From Strigamia acuminata (taxonomy: Eukaryota; Arthropoda; Chilopoda; Geophilomorpha; Linotaeniidae): a stretch of 64,000 nucleotides of DNA. The stretch covers positions 2,418,001-2,482,000 of the forward strand of contig OX442323.1 of the NCBI GenBank assembly GCA_949358305.1, in the 5' to 3' direction. Below, one piece after another: positions 1 to 9,500 of the stretch; position 1 is the first letter of the stretch; each line of letters opens with the position of its first letter. The position numbers were made by a program, and so were the translations under genes. The notes beneath the pieces were generated by a model, which made no database searches, was not told the origin of the DNA, and saw only the letters and a program-made list of their open reading frames with translations.

Positions 1-677
1 TCACGAGCCCCTTCTGCTTTGATAACCACAAGTCAAATGTATCCTAGATGTAATACATCACCAGGCCAACTAATTAAAAGTCCAAATCAATCCATTTCCT
101 CACTATTTATAGTTTGCCACATTTCTTTGCCCCCATTTGGCCACCATCCAGAAGACAATTCCCTTTCCTAGCCCTTAACTGTGGTCATTCATAATCCAGA
201 CCTGACATTGACCACAAGCGTCTGGCTCACCAGAAGCCATGATAGCAGCGTTGCATCTTGCACATCAAGCGCTCAAGGGGAAGAGGTGAAAGCTCCGTTG
301 ATGGGGAAAGCAACCAACATATTCTGTGCCGGAGATAAACAAATCTGATAAAACACTCCAAGATACCCCAAAGGCCTATAGATATTAAAATCTCTTAAAT
401 TACTGATAATGCAGGATAACATCATCGGAGTAGCCTTAAATTAATCTAAATGTTTGCAAGCATCGGCCACCGAGAAGGCTTAATGCTTCGGCCTGTGAGT
501 AACGCTAAAGGTCTGTGACATAAATTTTCAACTCTTTCTGCACCCACATGCTTTTCCAGCAATCCAATACAGATAGATGTTCCGCACTCTAAAACGGTTT
601 GGTTGTTTGAAGTACCGTATTTTGTGGGCGATAAGACGCACAAAGAGATAATTTTTTATAAAAAAAAATTGTTATTA
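1..677. other. Intergenic, no gene seen
   Basis: Short open frames here lack a plausible start context, homology or motifs. No RNA gene or clear repeat was recognised before the MITE that starts at 678. Confidence 0.5.
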
Positions 678-822
678 TAGTCGAAACTCTTTATAACGAA
701 TCGCGATATAACGAATTATCGATATAACGAATACCAAAAATGGCTAATTTGGTTGGCTGGCCGTAGAACAAAGTCGAGTCACTTCATCGAATCCCATTTC
801 ATCAAATGGCGTTTTTTTCGCT

Positions 823-894
823 AAAACGTACCATTTTTCAAAATTTACGAAGAAACCATGGTTTCTTCGAAAATTTTGAAAAATGGTACGTTTT
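823..894. repeat. 72-bp near-perfect palindrome
   Basis: Two 36-bp arms meet at a central CCATGG with no spacer and only one mismatched pair. It lies inside the pogo-like MITE and would form a long cruciform or hairpin. Confidence 0.9.
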
Positions 895-923
895 TTTTTT
901 ACTGTATGCATACAGTAAAAAAA
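894..923. repeat. 30-bp perfect palindrome
   Basis: A perfect palindrome centred on ACTGTATGCATACAGT and flanked by T and A runs. It directly abuts the 72-bp palindrome. Confidence 0.9.
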
Positions 924-936
924 TCCAAAAACTAAA

Positions 937-1008
937 AACCTAACCTAACTTGACCTGACCTGACCTAATCACAACCTAACCTGACCTAACACAACCTAAC
1001 CTAACCAC
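937..1008. repeat. Degenerate CCTAA (TTAGG-like) tract
   Basis: Irregular copies of CCTAA, CCTGA and similar pentamers follow each other. CCTAA/TTAGG is the telomere repeat of most arthropods, but this tract is short, degenerate and internal to a MITE, so it is not evidence of a telomere. Confidence 0.6.
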
Positions 1009-1270
1009 GTAGCCACGTGAATAACATCCCCGATGATGGCCGAAAATTCGATGAAACGTACCGAGCGGAATTTAAATTCGATAAAAGGACCCCCGTTTTC
1101 CCACATTTCAAAAAATGATAAAAAAATTAGAATTTGATGAAACGGGATTCGATAAAGTGATCTAACCTGCGTAGAACACCATGTTAAAAAATTTCTATAT
1201 AACGACTTCACGTTGTAACGAATCGATTTTTTCAGGACCCTTGCGATTCGTTATAAAGAGTTTCCGACTG

Positions 1271-1939
1271 TACTATAAAAAATTCTTAAATTCCATTTTT
1301 AATTATTATTTTCATAATTCCCCAATTTATTTTCATGGGAATCCCTAAATTAATTTTATGGAATTTCCCAAATTTGACATGTATCATACATAAGTTCGGA
1401 TTAAAATATGCACTTCGGACCATAAGATGCACTTCAATTTTAAGTCGACTTTTCAAAGTAATAAAGTGCTTCTTATAGTTCGCAAAATTCGGTAAACATT
1501 TGGTTGGCTTTGAAAGATGATTAAATATTTAGTTAAAAGCAACAATAAGTACAGTAAAATCAACAATAAGAGTTAGTTAATTACACAACCAAAAGTTCTT
1601 AGAATGTTAGCGATGGCCATAGGTCACAGCTTGTTTATAAGTTATTCATGTACTTAATGTTTTATCGTTTAACCGTTATTCAGATTTTTAAATAATGTAC
1701 AGCCTGCATGGTAAATTGATTAAAAATGAAAAGATGTAGTAAAACAATGTATGCAATCATTACAAAAAGGCCTTAAATGGAGAAAATTTTTCATATTAGA
1801 TTGAAATTTTTTAAAAAATATTAACCATCATTATGACTACAGCACTGAGAAGAAACCCCATAATAGAAACGCATTCAAAATGCAGGTGCATCCCTAATAA
1901 AGATTCAATAAAGATTCAATTGTGGGGTCATCACATGTT
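1271..1939. other. Intergenic, no gene seen
   Basis: AT-rich sequence between the MITE and the left LTR. The open frame from 1833 runs into the LTR and is judged chance. Confidence 0.5.
1936..1939. repeat. Target-site duplication TGTT (left copy)
   Basis: TGTT precedes the left LTR and recurs at 15782-15785 after the right LTR. A 5-bp reading (ATGTT) is possible if the LTR ends one base earlier, but 4 bp keeps the canonical TG...CA ends. Confidence 0.8.
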
Positions 1940-2488
1940 TGTGACGGTTACACTGTCATACACTTTGCTAGTTAAAGACGATTATTTCGTCAATAGATGG
2001 CGTTCTCGTGTTTTAGCGGTAATTTTGAACTTCGATCATTTTTTAAGTAATTTAATATATAAATTATTATTTATATATTGAATTCACTTTAGTTTATAGT
2101 TATTAAACATGTTAATATGTTTTAAATGTTGTTTTATTCAGTTTACTACATAATTCTATTGAATTATGCATAAACCTCACACCTGGTGTAGATATCCCTC
2201 ACTACCACTGTGAGTAGAATTCCATTACGGATTATAGTCAGAGACTTAATCCGAAATGTATCCTGTGTATCCGGTTCTTAGGACGGACCTAATAGAAGAC
2301 TATGTCCTGGCTATCCACTTCCTAGAGCCTAGGATTGGAAGGATTTAGGTGACCAGTGATCCCATTGGATCAATGATTAGCCTATTGTCCAGTACGAGTA
2401 TATATTCCGTGTAAACCGGAAATATCTCGCTCTTGTCCTGTTTTCTGTTTTGTTACTTGTTACTTGAGCGCTAATTATACTTCACGTC

Positions 2489-2860
2489 GATCCAACAGTC
2501 CGTTGTAGAATACCAGTTATTTAGTGTAAGAATCTAGAGTGAGTAGAAGACTCACAGACACACTGCCCGCCTCTTCATGCCAACATTCCGTTGTAGAAAT
2601 CGTAAGTTTACTTGCATTTAAGTGTAGATTCTAGAGTGGGGTACAACCCACAGACACACTCCCTCCGCTTCATGCCAACATCCCGTTGTAGAATGTAGAA
2701 TCTAGAGTGGAGTAAAATTCACAGACACATTGGTAATGTAGCATCTAGAGTGGAGTATTAATTATTTCACAGACGCATTATCAGGATAACCGAGCGGAGT
2801 AATTTCCCGGTTATTCTCCCGCCCGCCAGAACCGAGCGGAGTAATTTCCCGGTAATGGAT
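2489..2860 (+). repeat. Tandem degenerate repeats in U3
   Basis: A roughly 100-bp unit (CCGTTGTAGAAT, later TCTAGAGTGRGTA, then CACAGACACA) recurs about two and a half times and shortens into TCTAGAGTGGAGTA copies. Two copies of CCGAGCGGAGTAATTTCCCG follow. Several units can form small hairpins. The right LTR holds the same block at 14767-15138. It may act as an enhancer array, which is inference. Confidence 0.75.
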
Positions 2861-3375
2861 AACCTTTCCTGCGAGAAACTACTGATTCAATTCGTTGTTG
2901 GACGATGGAACATCTAATTATTATTTTGATGTTGATTGCACTTGGGGCAAAGATAGCTCGGCGCTATTTTAATTTATCTTTCGTTTTCACAGTTATATAT
3001 TTCACGTCACGAATATAATATCATGTCAAATTCTATTGAATTTACATGAATATTTATTTCAATTGTTTCGTCATGTTTATGACCGCGCTTTGCAATTATT
3101 ATTCATATAATAATTACAAGTGTGACGACTGCAGAAAAGTCAACCGCACCTCTCGGATATAATTCACCTAAGCCTAACCATTACACACCTTTCAGAACTA
3201 GCCCAGGAACCACGAAAATCCAGACTAAGATGACATCTTTTACGTCCTAACAATAAGACCGTTAAATATTCTTATTTGTTCGACTGAAAACCGCAAGTGA
3301 TATTATTATAGGGCTTTTGCCGACCGATTGTATAGTTTAACTTGCAGAATTTCGACCATTTGTCGGTCTAGTATT

Positions 3376-3399
3376 TATATAAGTTCGAACCGGAATAAA
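3376..3399 (+). promoter_or_regulatory. LTR TATA box and poly(A) signal
   Basis: TATATAA at 3376-3382 and AATAAA at 3394-3399 lie 12 bases apart, about 100 bases before the LTR end. The equivalent right-LTR positions are 15654-15677. The assignment rests on consensus only. Confidence 0.5.
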
Positions 3400-3505
3400 T
3401 TGTCATATGATTTGAGAAATCACAAGCCTCCGTATTTTACACTTTCACACAAGTTCTCGCTCTAATTTTCTAGCAATTGTATCTCGCAAAGTCAATCGTC
3501 ACACG

Positions 3506-3523
3506 TGGAGGTTCCACCGAGAT
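3506..3523 (+). promoter_or_regulatory. Primer-binding site, tRNA-Gln
   Basis: TGGAGGTTCCACCGAGAT starts two bases after the LTR. Its reverse complement is the 3' end of animal tRNA-Gln including CCA. An 18-base match at the expected place makes this the minus-strand primer site. Confidence 0.88.
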
Positions 3524-3981
3524 AGGTTGCATTATTAAAGCGAACTCAGTGATCAAAGTGTAAAATTAGAAGATTGAATTCTTAATTATTTTATGAAGAT
3601 ATTATAATTAGAAAATTTTCGATTTATCTCCCTAAATTACTTTACATCAATCATTCGTTTTCAAAGAAATTCTCATTATCTTTCGTAAATGTCTGAATTC
3701 GAATTTTTGAACTATTTCGGAAAATAATTTGAAAATTCTGAATTTTCCACGGAAAATCTAATTTTGATTTTATTAAAATTTTCAAGAATATTGCGATTAT
3801 ATTTCGAAAAACCCCGAAGTCATGAAATGTGATCAAAAGTTGATTAAACAATTTTATTGACTAAAAGGACACAAGAATTAATAAAATATTTTATTTTATT
3901 GTTCGGTTAAAACTTGATTGTTTGTTCTGCTATTCTGTCCAATGTTAAGGATTTAATTTTAATCCCTAAACGTGTTCAAGA

Positions 3982-4305
3982 ATGTGTCATGAAACGACCA
4001 ATCACGAAGCCGTTCTGAGTGGTTCACCCAGATTAAGGATTACCAAGAATTCTGGATTAAAATTGTCAGACATTCTTCAATCCCACCAATCACAGCAGGC
4101 TGTTGAACAAAGGATTTTTCCGGAAGCTAGTTTGACGACAAATACTTCAGCCACACTTGCTTTTCGACAGCGTGACCATCCAGTTGTGCCTTGTGACCAG
4201 TGCCAGTTTGGACCATTCTTGACCGAACAACAGGACAGTTTTACCGAAGCCACTTCAGTTATAGCAGCAAAGGTTATATCTTTTCAATTCATTCATTTAG
4301 TTTAA
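3982..4305 (+). CDS. Upstream ORF in leader, 107 aa, unknown
   Basis: It begins with ATG and ends 80 bases before the gag ATG. I recognise no family, signal peptide or membrane segment. The only feature is a CDQC pair near residue 70. As an upstream ORF it could lower initiation at gag, or it could be a coding exon of a spliced RNA, because it ends next to the GTAAGG donor. It may equally be chance. Confidence 0.3.
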   Translation: MCHETTNHEAVLSGSPRLRITKNSGLKLSDILQSHQSQQAVEQRIFPEASLTTNTSATLAFRQRDHPVVPCDQCQFGPFLTEQQDSFTEATSVIAAKVISFQFIHLV

Positions 4306-4306
4306 A

Positions 4307-4312
4307 GTAAGG
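4307..4312 (+). promoter_or_regulatory. Candidate splice donor in leader
   Basis: AAA|GTAAGG matches the 5' splice consensus well and lies upstream of gag, as in retroelements that make a spliced subgenomic RNA. The partner would be the acceptor ending at 11890. Confidence 0.45.
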
Positions 4313-4385
4313 CGTATTTCATTTCGACGCTAGTTTCAGTTTAAAGTTTAACTTTATTTAGCATATTACTTCCTTCTCGAGTATT

Positions 4386-6482
4386 ATGGCCCGTAGACCA
4401 GTAAGAGTACGTGGAGCACGTGGAGTACGTGGTGGAAGACGTTGTGGTATGCGTGAACCACGCCGGGAAATAGTAGAATCCGATTCGGAAGGACAGGGGG
4501 ATGGAAATATTCCTAGAAATAATTCCAATTCCAATAGTTCTCGAACGGAACCACTACCCGCCCCGAATGAATTAGAGGTTTATTGTCGCCATTACCAGTT
4601 GGAAGTGACGCAATTCTCAACTCTATATGAAGCCCAACAATACACGGCAAATAATCGACACGAAAGAGTTCGTGCTATTACACCCGATGTAATTGTAACC
4701 AACGAACAAACCGTTTCGATAGACATGAATAGTGTTCGTTCTCCAGCAACGTACCGCTACCAGCAGCTACCTGGATGGCGTATGTCTTCTGCCCGGGATG
4801 AAGGGGGACAGCAAAATTCTTTGCAACTTTCTGGTCCTCCTCAACTCTCACTTCCAGATAATTCGTGGCAAACCGCTGACCCGGAAAGAGGGGGAAATTT
4901 TGGTCAAAGAAATTTTTCTACTCGAACCACGAGGAACATACCCAGTGCAACGGTTGTAAATGACAATTTACCCGTTCACAATGGATCTGGAAATGAACCA
5001 TTTAGAGTTCCAGCTGCGTCACAACCTCTCCCACACCGAGAAAATGGCACAAACGAACCTAATCAACCACGGAATGGATTCGAAAATACCCAGAATTTTC
5101 AATCTCGATCCAATGGAGACTATCGAAACTATCGAGATCAGTCTCAGAACCGAAGAGAACGTGCCCCGCCGAGAAATCAACGATTTCCCGGAGCCCCCGG
5201 CGATCCACGAGACTCAGATCCAGATTCTAGCGGTGATGATTCTCAAGCTGGTGGAGGGGGAAATTATAATAATAATTTCCGCCGAAGACGAGACAATTCT
5301 CGTTCTCCCCCACCAAATAGACAACCGAATTTCAACAGGCCAAATTCGTCGTCTAGAGATCGGCGAGATCGCTCCACAAATTCGAACTCAACAGCTGACT
5401 TGTCTAATAATGATTTACGACAAATAGTTCAGGGTTTATCTGCCCAAAACCGTGGTTCTAATTCGAACCAGAATTTCGGAAAAGGGATAGAGATCCCTAT
5501 TTTCGATGGAAAACAATCCGAAGTTACACGTTTTTTAGATATTGTAAAAGCTGTAGCTTCAGGGAGAGGTATTTCTTTAGACGAAATGGTACACCAAGCT
5601 GTACCAGGTCGCCTTTTAGGACATGCACAACGATGGTTTCATCAACAACGTCATACATTTATTAATTGGCGAGTGTTTGAAACACAATTTCTTGAACGTT
5701 TCGATTTAGTACCCCTTACTAGATCTAGACGTTTAACCAATGTAAAACAAAGAGCCGACGAGTCGCTGTATTGTTTCCTTCTGCGATTCACCCAAGAACA
5801 AGGAGAAATACCACAAGGAGACAGGGCAGGACTTGAGAGTCTTTTCAATAATCTGACACAAGAAAGTTTCTCATTATTAATGGCACAAGGATTGTACGGC
5901 CATTATACGGTCGACGATATTTTGCAATATGTCGGCTTGAACCGCTGTATGTTCGAAAACTCAGTACAACTAGCAGCCAATTTAGAATGTGACAATTCTG
6001 AGAAAGGCGCTACTCCCAAAGTTAATGAGAAATCGAAAGTATTCCCTTCCAAAACTTCACTTCGTGCAGTCCGAAATGAATATGAGGAAGAGGAAGAAAA
6101 CGACTCAGAAACAAATGATTCGACAACTAACGAAGAAATGGTTGATCGATTGTTTGCGGCCCAATACGAGAAAACCACCGGAAAATGTTTCCATTGCCAC
6201 GAGGTTGGTCATTTTAAACGAGAATGTCCAGCCTGGCTAAAGAAACAAGGGGGAAATTCAGATTCGAATAAAAGATTTAATCAATCTGCTCCAAATTCCG
6301 ATTTTTCAAAAAGGCCTAAACAGAATTGGGTAACGACGGAAGTTTTGGACTCCAAGCTTAACGAAGCGTTGGATTCGAAACTCACAGTGTTCCAAAAGAA
6401 CATGGCTGATCTTATAAATAGACATTTAACTTCAGCTGTTGATTCTGTGGTCCCCGACATTAAGTCCGAGACAAAAAACTAG
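4386..6482 (+). CDS. gag: Gag polyprotein, 698 aa
   Basis: This is the structural protein expected to coat the element RNA and form cytoplasmic particles. It starts at ATG 4386, the first ATG after the leader ORF. The N-terminus is Arg/Gly-rich, followed by a long disordered Asn/Arg/Ser/Pro-rich part (about residues 30-355). A capsid-like helical region follows, starting near GIEIPIFDGKQSE at about residue 360, and then an acidic stretch. One CCHC zinc knuckle (C601, C604, H609, C614) is the usual nucleic-acid-binding motif. At 698 residues it is long for Gypsy Gag, mainly because of the disordered N-terminal half. It ends in TAG at 6480-6482, directly after the slippery heptamer that sends some ribosomes into pol. 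No internal stop or frameshift. Confidence 0.93.
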   Translation: MARRPVRVRGARGVRGGRRCGMREPRREIVESDSEGQGDGNIPRNNSNSNSSRTEPLPAPNELEVYCRHYQLEVTQFSTLYEAQQYTANNRHERVRAITPDVIVTNEQTVSIDMNSVRSPATYRYQQLPGWRMSSARDEGGQQNSLQLSGPPQLSLPDNSWQTADPERGGNFGQRNFSTRTTRNIPSATVVNDNLPVHNGSGNEPFRVPAASQPLPHRENGTNEPNQPRNGFENTQNFQSRSNGDYRNYRDQSQNRRERAPPRNQRFPGAPGDPRDSDPDSSGDDSQAGGGGNYNNNFRRRRDNSRSPPPNRQPNFNRPNSSSRDRRDRSTNSNSTADLSNNDLRQIVQGLSAQNRGSNSNQNFGKGIEIPIFDGKQSEVTRFLDIVKAVASGRGISLDEMVHQAVPGRLLGHAQRWFHQQRHTFINWRVFETQFLERFDLVPLTRSRRLTNVKQRADESLYCFLLRFTQEQGEIPQGDRAGLESLFNNLTQESFSLLMAQGLYGHYTVDDILQYVGLNRCMFENSVQLAANLECDNSEKGATPKVNEKSKVFPSKTSLRAVRNEYEEEEENDSETNDSTTNEEMVDRLFAAQYEKTTGKCFHCHEVGHFKRECPAWLKKQGGNSDSNKRFNQSAPNSDFSKRPKQNWVTTEVLDSKLNEALDSKLTVFQKNMADLINRHLTSAVDSVVPDIKSETKN

Positions 6483-6513
6483 TTCAGGGGGTTGAACCAA
6501 TTTCCCAACCCCC
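6473..6513 (+). promoter_or_regulatory. -1 ribosomal frameshift signal (gag to pol)
   Basis: The heptamer A AAA AAC occupies 6473-6479 in the gag frame, directly before the TAG stop. After a 7-nt spacer, GGGGGTTG (6487-6494) pairs perfectly with CAACCCCC (6506-6513) around an 11-nt loop. The pol frame is open from 6464, so slipping back one base enters pol. Heptamer, spacer and GC-rich stem match the classic -1 layout. TTCC in the loop could also pair with GGAA at 6538-6541 as a weak pseudoknot. Confidence 0.9.
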
Positions 6514-9500
6514 GTCTAATGAACCAATTCCTTTTTCGGAATTATCGGATAATTTATTTTTTCGTAAACCTAAACATTTGACAGTTCCATACCTTGATGA
6601 AACTGTAAATAAACCACCTTCACTAGTAATATCTTATGAGGCTGTACCTGTCTGTCGGCAAACCAGTAGTTCTACTGGTGGTGTCGAAGAGAATTTACAA
6701 GCAATGACTGACCAGTTAGAAAATTTAAGTATTTTCAACGGTAAATGGAATGCACCAAAGAAACCTCTTAAACCCAAAGTATTCAAATTAAGAAAACTTC
6801 TTAAAATTGAAAAATGGAATGGCAAAGAAAGAGTAGAACTTCTTGGAAAATTGTGTAGTAGCAAACTTATGAATGGTCGTAAAGACGATCCGCGTATGAA
6901 CGTTCAAATTGGAGGTTTGAACTACAACGCATTAGTAGATTCCGGCGCTACACAGTGCTTTATTGGAATTCAACTCCTCTCAAACACAGAGATTCCCGTA
7001 GAATTCATTCAAGAATGTCCACGTGGAATGAGAGTTTGTGCCGTTGGAATAGACCATCGCCCACTCGGCCAAGTTACACTTTGTGTAAAATGGGCGAATA
7101 AGAAGAGAGTTACACCAATTAACTTCATCATTTTACAGAAAAATGTATGTGGATTAATTTTAGGACATAACTTCATGCGTAGAACAGGAGTTAACCTGAA
7201 TCCGAAACGAGCGGTGTTCACCTGCGATGATATGCAAGGATGGACAGCACCGTACGAAACCACTGAGCTTAATTGTTGTTTAGCAAATATTAAGACTCTT
7301 AATTTACAAGGAGAAGAAGTTCCTACGTCACCTGATTGGGCAGAGAAACTTGTCGAAGGTTGTGACAGTTCCGTTGAAGAAAAACAATTACTCGTAAACG
7401 TTCTTTTAGATTTAAAAAACGTATTCCGAGACCAACTGGGTTGTACGAAGGTTGCCAAGCATAGTATTAAGTTTAAACCTGGTGCTACTTGGAAACACCA
7501 GCCTTACAGGATGTATAATCCGGCTAAAAAAGCCATAATGACTGAATTGGTCGAGGAATTGGAGGCCGATGGTTTAATCGAGCCTGCAACCGGCCCGTAC
7601 ATAAGTCACCCCGTTATAGTGGCTAAACCCGGCGGAAAATATCGCTTGTGTATAGATTACCGTTGGTTGAATGCAATCACGGAAGTTGACGCAATCCAGA
7701 TGCCTAGTATTGATCTTTTGATTCATCATACTAATCAGGCAAAATACTTTACATCCATTGATCTAACTAAAGGTTACCATCAAATGGAAATGGAAGAGGA
7801 AGATAAGAGTAAAACTGCTTTTTACACCCCAAAAGGCAAATTTCAATTCAAAAGGTTGCCATTTGGTCTTTGTAATGCACCAAGCTCTTTTCAACACCTC
7901 ATGACTAAAGTATTAGGCGACTCTTTATACAAACACGCCCTTGTCTATTTAGATGATATAATCATTTTTTCAGACACATGGGAAAATCATTTATTACATA
8001 TTAGAGACGTACTTAAGAAGTTAGACGCCGCGAATCTAACTATCAATAAGGACAAATCAAAATTTGGTCGAACATCATTACGATTTCTAGGCCATCTGAT
8101 TTCTGAGGGATCCCTTCTTCCAGACCCCGACAAAGTCTCGGCTGTAAGAAATTTCCCCAAACCAACTTGTTCAAAAGACATTCAACGATTTATAGGACTT
8201 GCAAATTTTTTCCGAAAATTCATTCCTAATATTGCGAATATTGCCCGTCCACTGACAAGTATTATGCATGACCAAGCCACCTTTGTATGGGATTGTCCAC
8301 AAATAACTGCGTTTGAAACTATCAAAGATATTTTGTGCGACAAAGATCAAGCTCTCCTCCACATGCCAGATATGAATAAGCCTTTTGTCATTTTGACAGA
8401 TGCTTCTCACTCAGGCTTAGGTGCAGTACTCTGCCAGGATGTAGAATTATTCTGTGAAAAGAAACAGAGATCAATAATGGTCCCGAAGGCAGTCGCGTAC
8501 GCCAGCCGAGTACTACACGGGGCCGAAGTGCGATATTCCACACCAGAGTTAGAATGCTTAGCCGTTGTGTGGGCAATTGAACGGTTTCGACCGTATATTG
8601 AGTACACAACTTTCACTTTGGAGTCCGATGCTCAGGCCCTTAGCTGGTTAATGAGTACGCCGGAACCATCGGGAAGATTTGGACGTTGGGCCGTCAAGAT
8701 CCAGTGTGGCGCGTTTAAAATTAACTTTAGACGCGGCGCAATGAACCAGGTGGCCGACGCCCTATCACGCGCCCCATTATCAGCATTGGACACCCCTGAC
8801 TACGACTATATCGAGCCGGAAGAAATTACCCATTTCTATCCGACTTGGAATGGAAATAGATGCGCTTCCCTGCAAGTGACCACGGTTGAACACAAACATT
8901 TTTTAACAAATGTTGAAATCAACCAGAAAGTTTTCTCAGAATCATTACAATCTGTCAGATTTCATAATTCTGAGGAAAAGGGGGAGGATAAAGGGTGTAC
9001 AAGAGAAAACTGTGAACATAAAAATATTCACAAGTGCCAACACGAGAGTATTCACACTGCATTAACAGATATTCTGAAAGTAGTCCCACCAACTCGCCAA
9101 GAAATTATCGAAGCGCAGTTGAAAGACACCGAATGCAGTAAAATCCTTGTTTTCCTAAAAGCAAGCGAAAAACAAAAGAAACAAGTCACGGATAAACATT
9201 GGCTAAATGATATACGTGGCTATACTCTCGATGCAAGAGGAGAGGACAAAAGCGTTATGCTAATTTATTTTGCTCCAACCGACGAGGAAGAGCTAAATGA
9301 CTCAGGTAACGGCTTTAAGGCGGTAATTCCACGCTCTCTCGTGAGACGTGCATTATTCGCATGCCATGGTCATCCTCTCACAGGACACGCTGGCATAAGC
9401 AAGACTCTAGATAGAGTCAAACAAATGTATTTTTGGCCTAAAATGAGTAAAGACACTCGAAACTATGTTCGCAGTTGCACTCATTGCCAACAATACAAAC

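Larger units (their letters stand above)
678..1270. mobile_element. pogo/Tc1-like MITE (TA target)
   Basis: The ends are near-perfect inverted repeats: the left end reads TAGTCGAAACTCTTTATAAC and the right end is its complement with one extra base. Both are flanked by TA, the usual Tc1/mariner/pogo target duplication. The interior has no coding frame but holds a 72-bp palindrome, a 30-bp palindrome and a CCTAA-rich stretch. A second family member lies at 47329-47854. It is non-autonomous. Confidence 0.85.
1940..3503 (+). repeat. Left LTR (1,564 bp)
   Basis: It begins TGTGACG and ends CGTCACA, a 7-bp terminal inverted repeat with TG...CA ends. U3 holds tandem degenerate repeats at about 2489-2860. 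A TATA-like TATATAA (3376-3382) and a polyadenylation signal AATAAA (3394-3399) lie close together near the end. Transcription probably starts around 3405-3410, and the poly(A) signal is then in U3 with a short R. Confidence 0.95.
3524..4385 (+). other. Leader with upstream ORF and splice donor
   Basis: The untranslated leader between primer site and gag contains an ATG-started 107-codon frame (3982-4305) and, just after it, a strong donor-like GTAAGG at 4307. The leader is probably retained in genomic RNA and cut at 4307 for a spliced ORF3 message. Confidence 0.5.

Noticed and set aside
937-1008. Telomere end
   Set aside because: Short, degenerate and flanked on both sides by the same MITE.
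1833-2081. 82-codon frame crossing the left LTR boundary
   Set aside because: It spans host flank and LTR, so it cannot be an ancestral gene.
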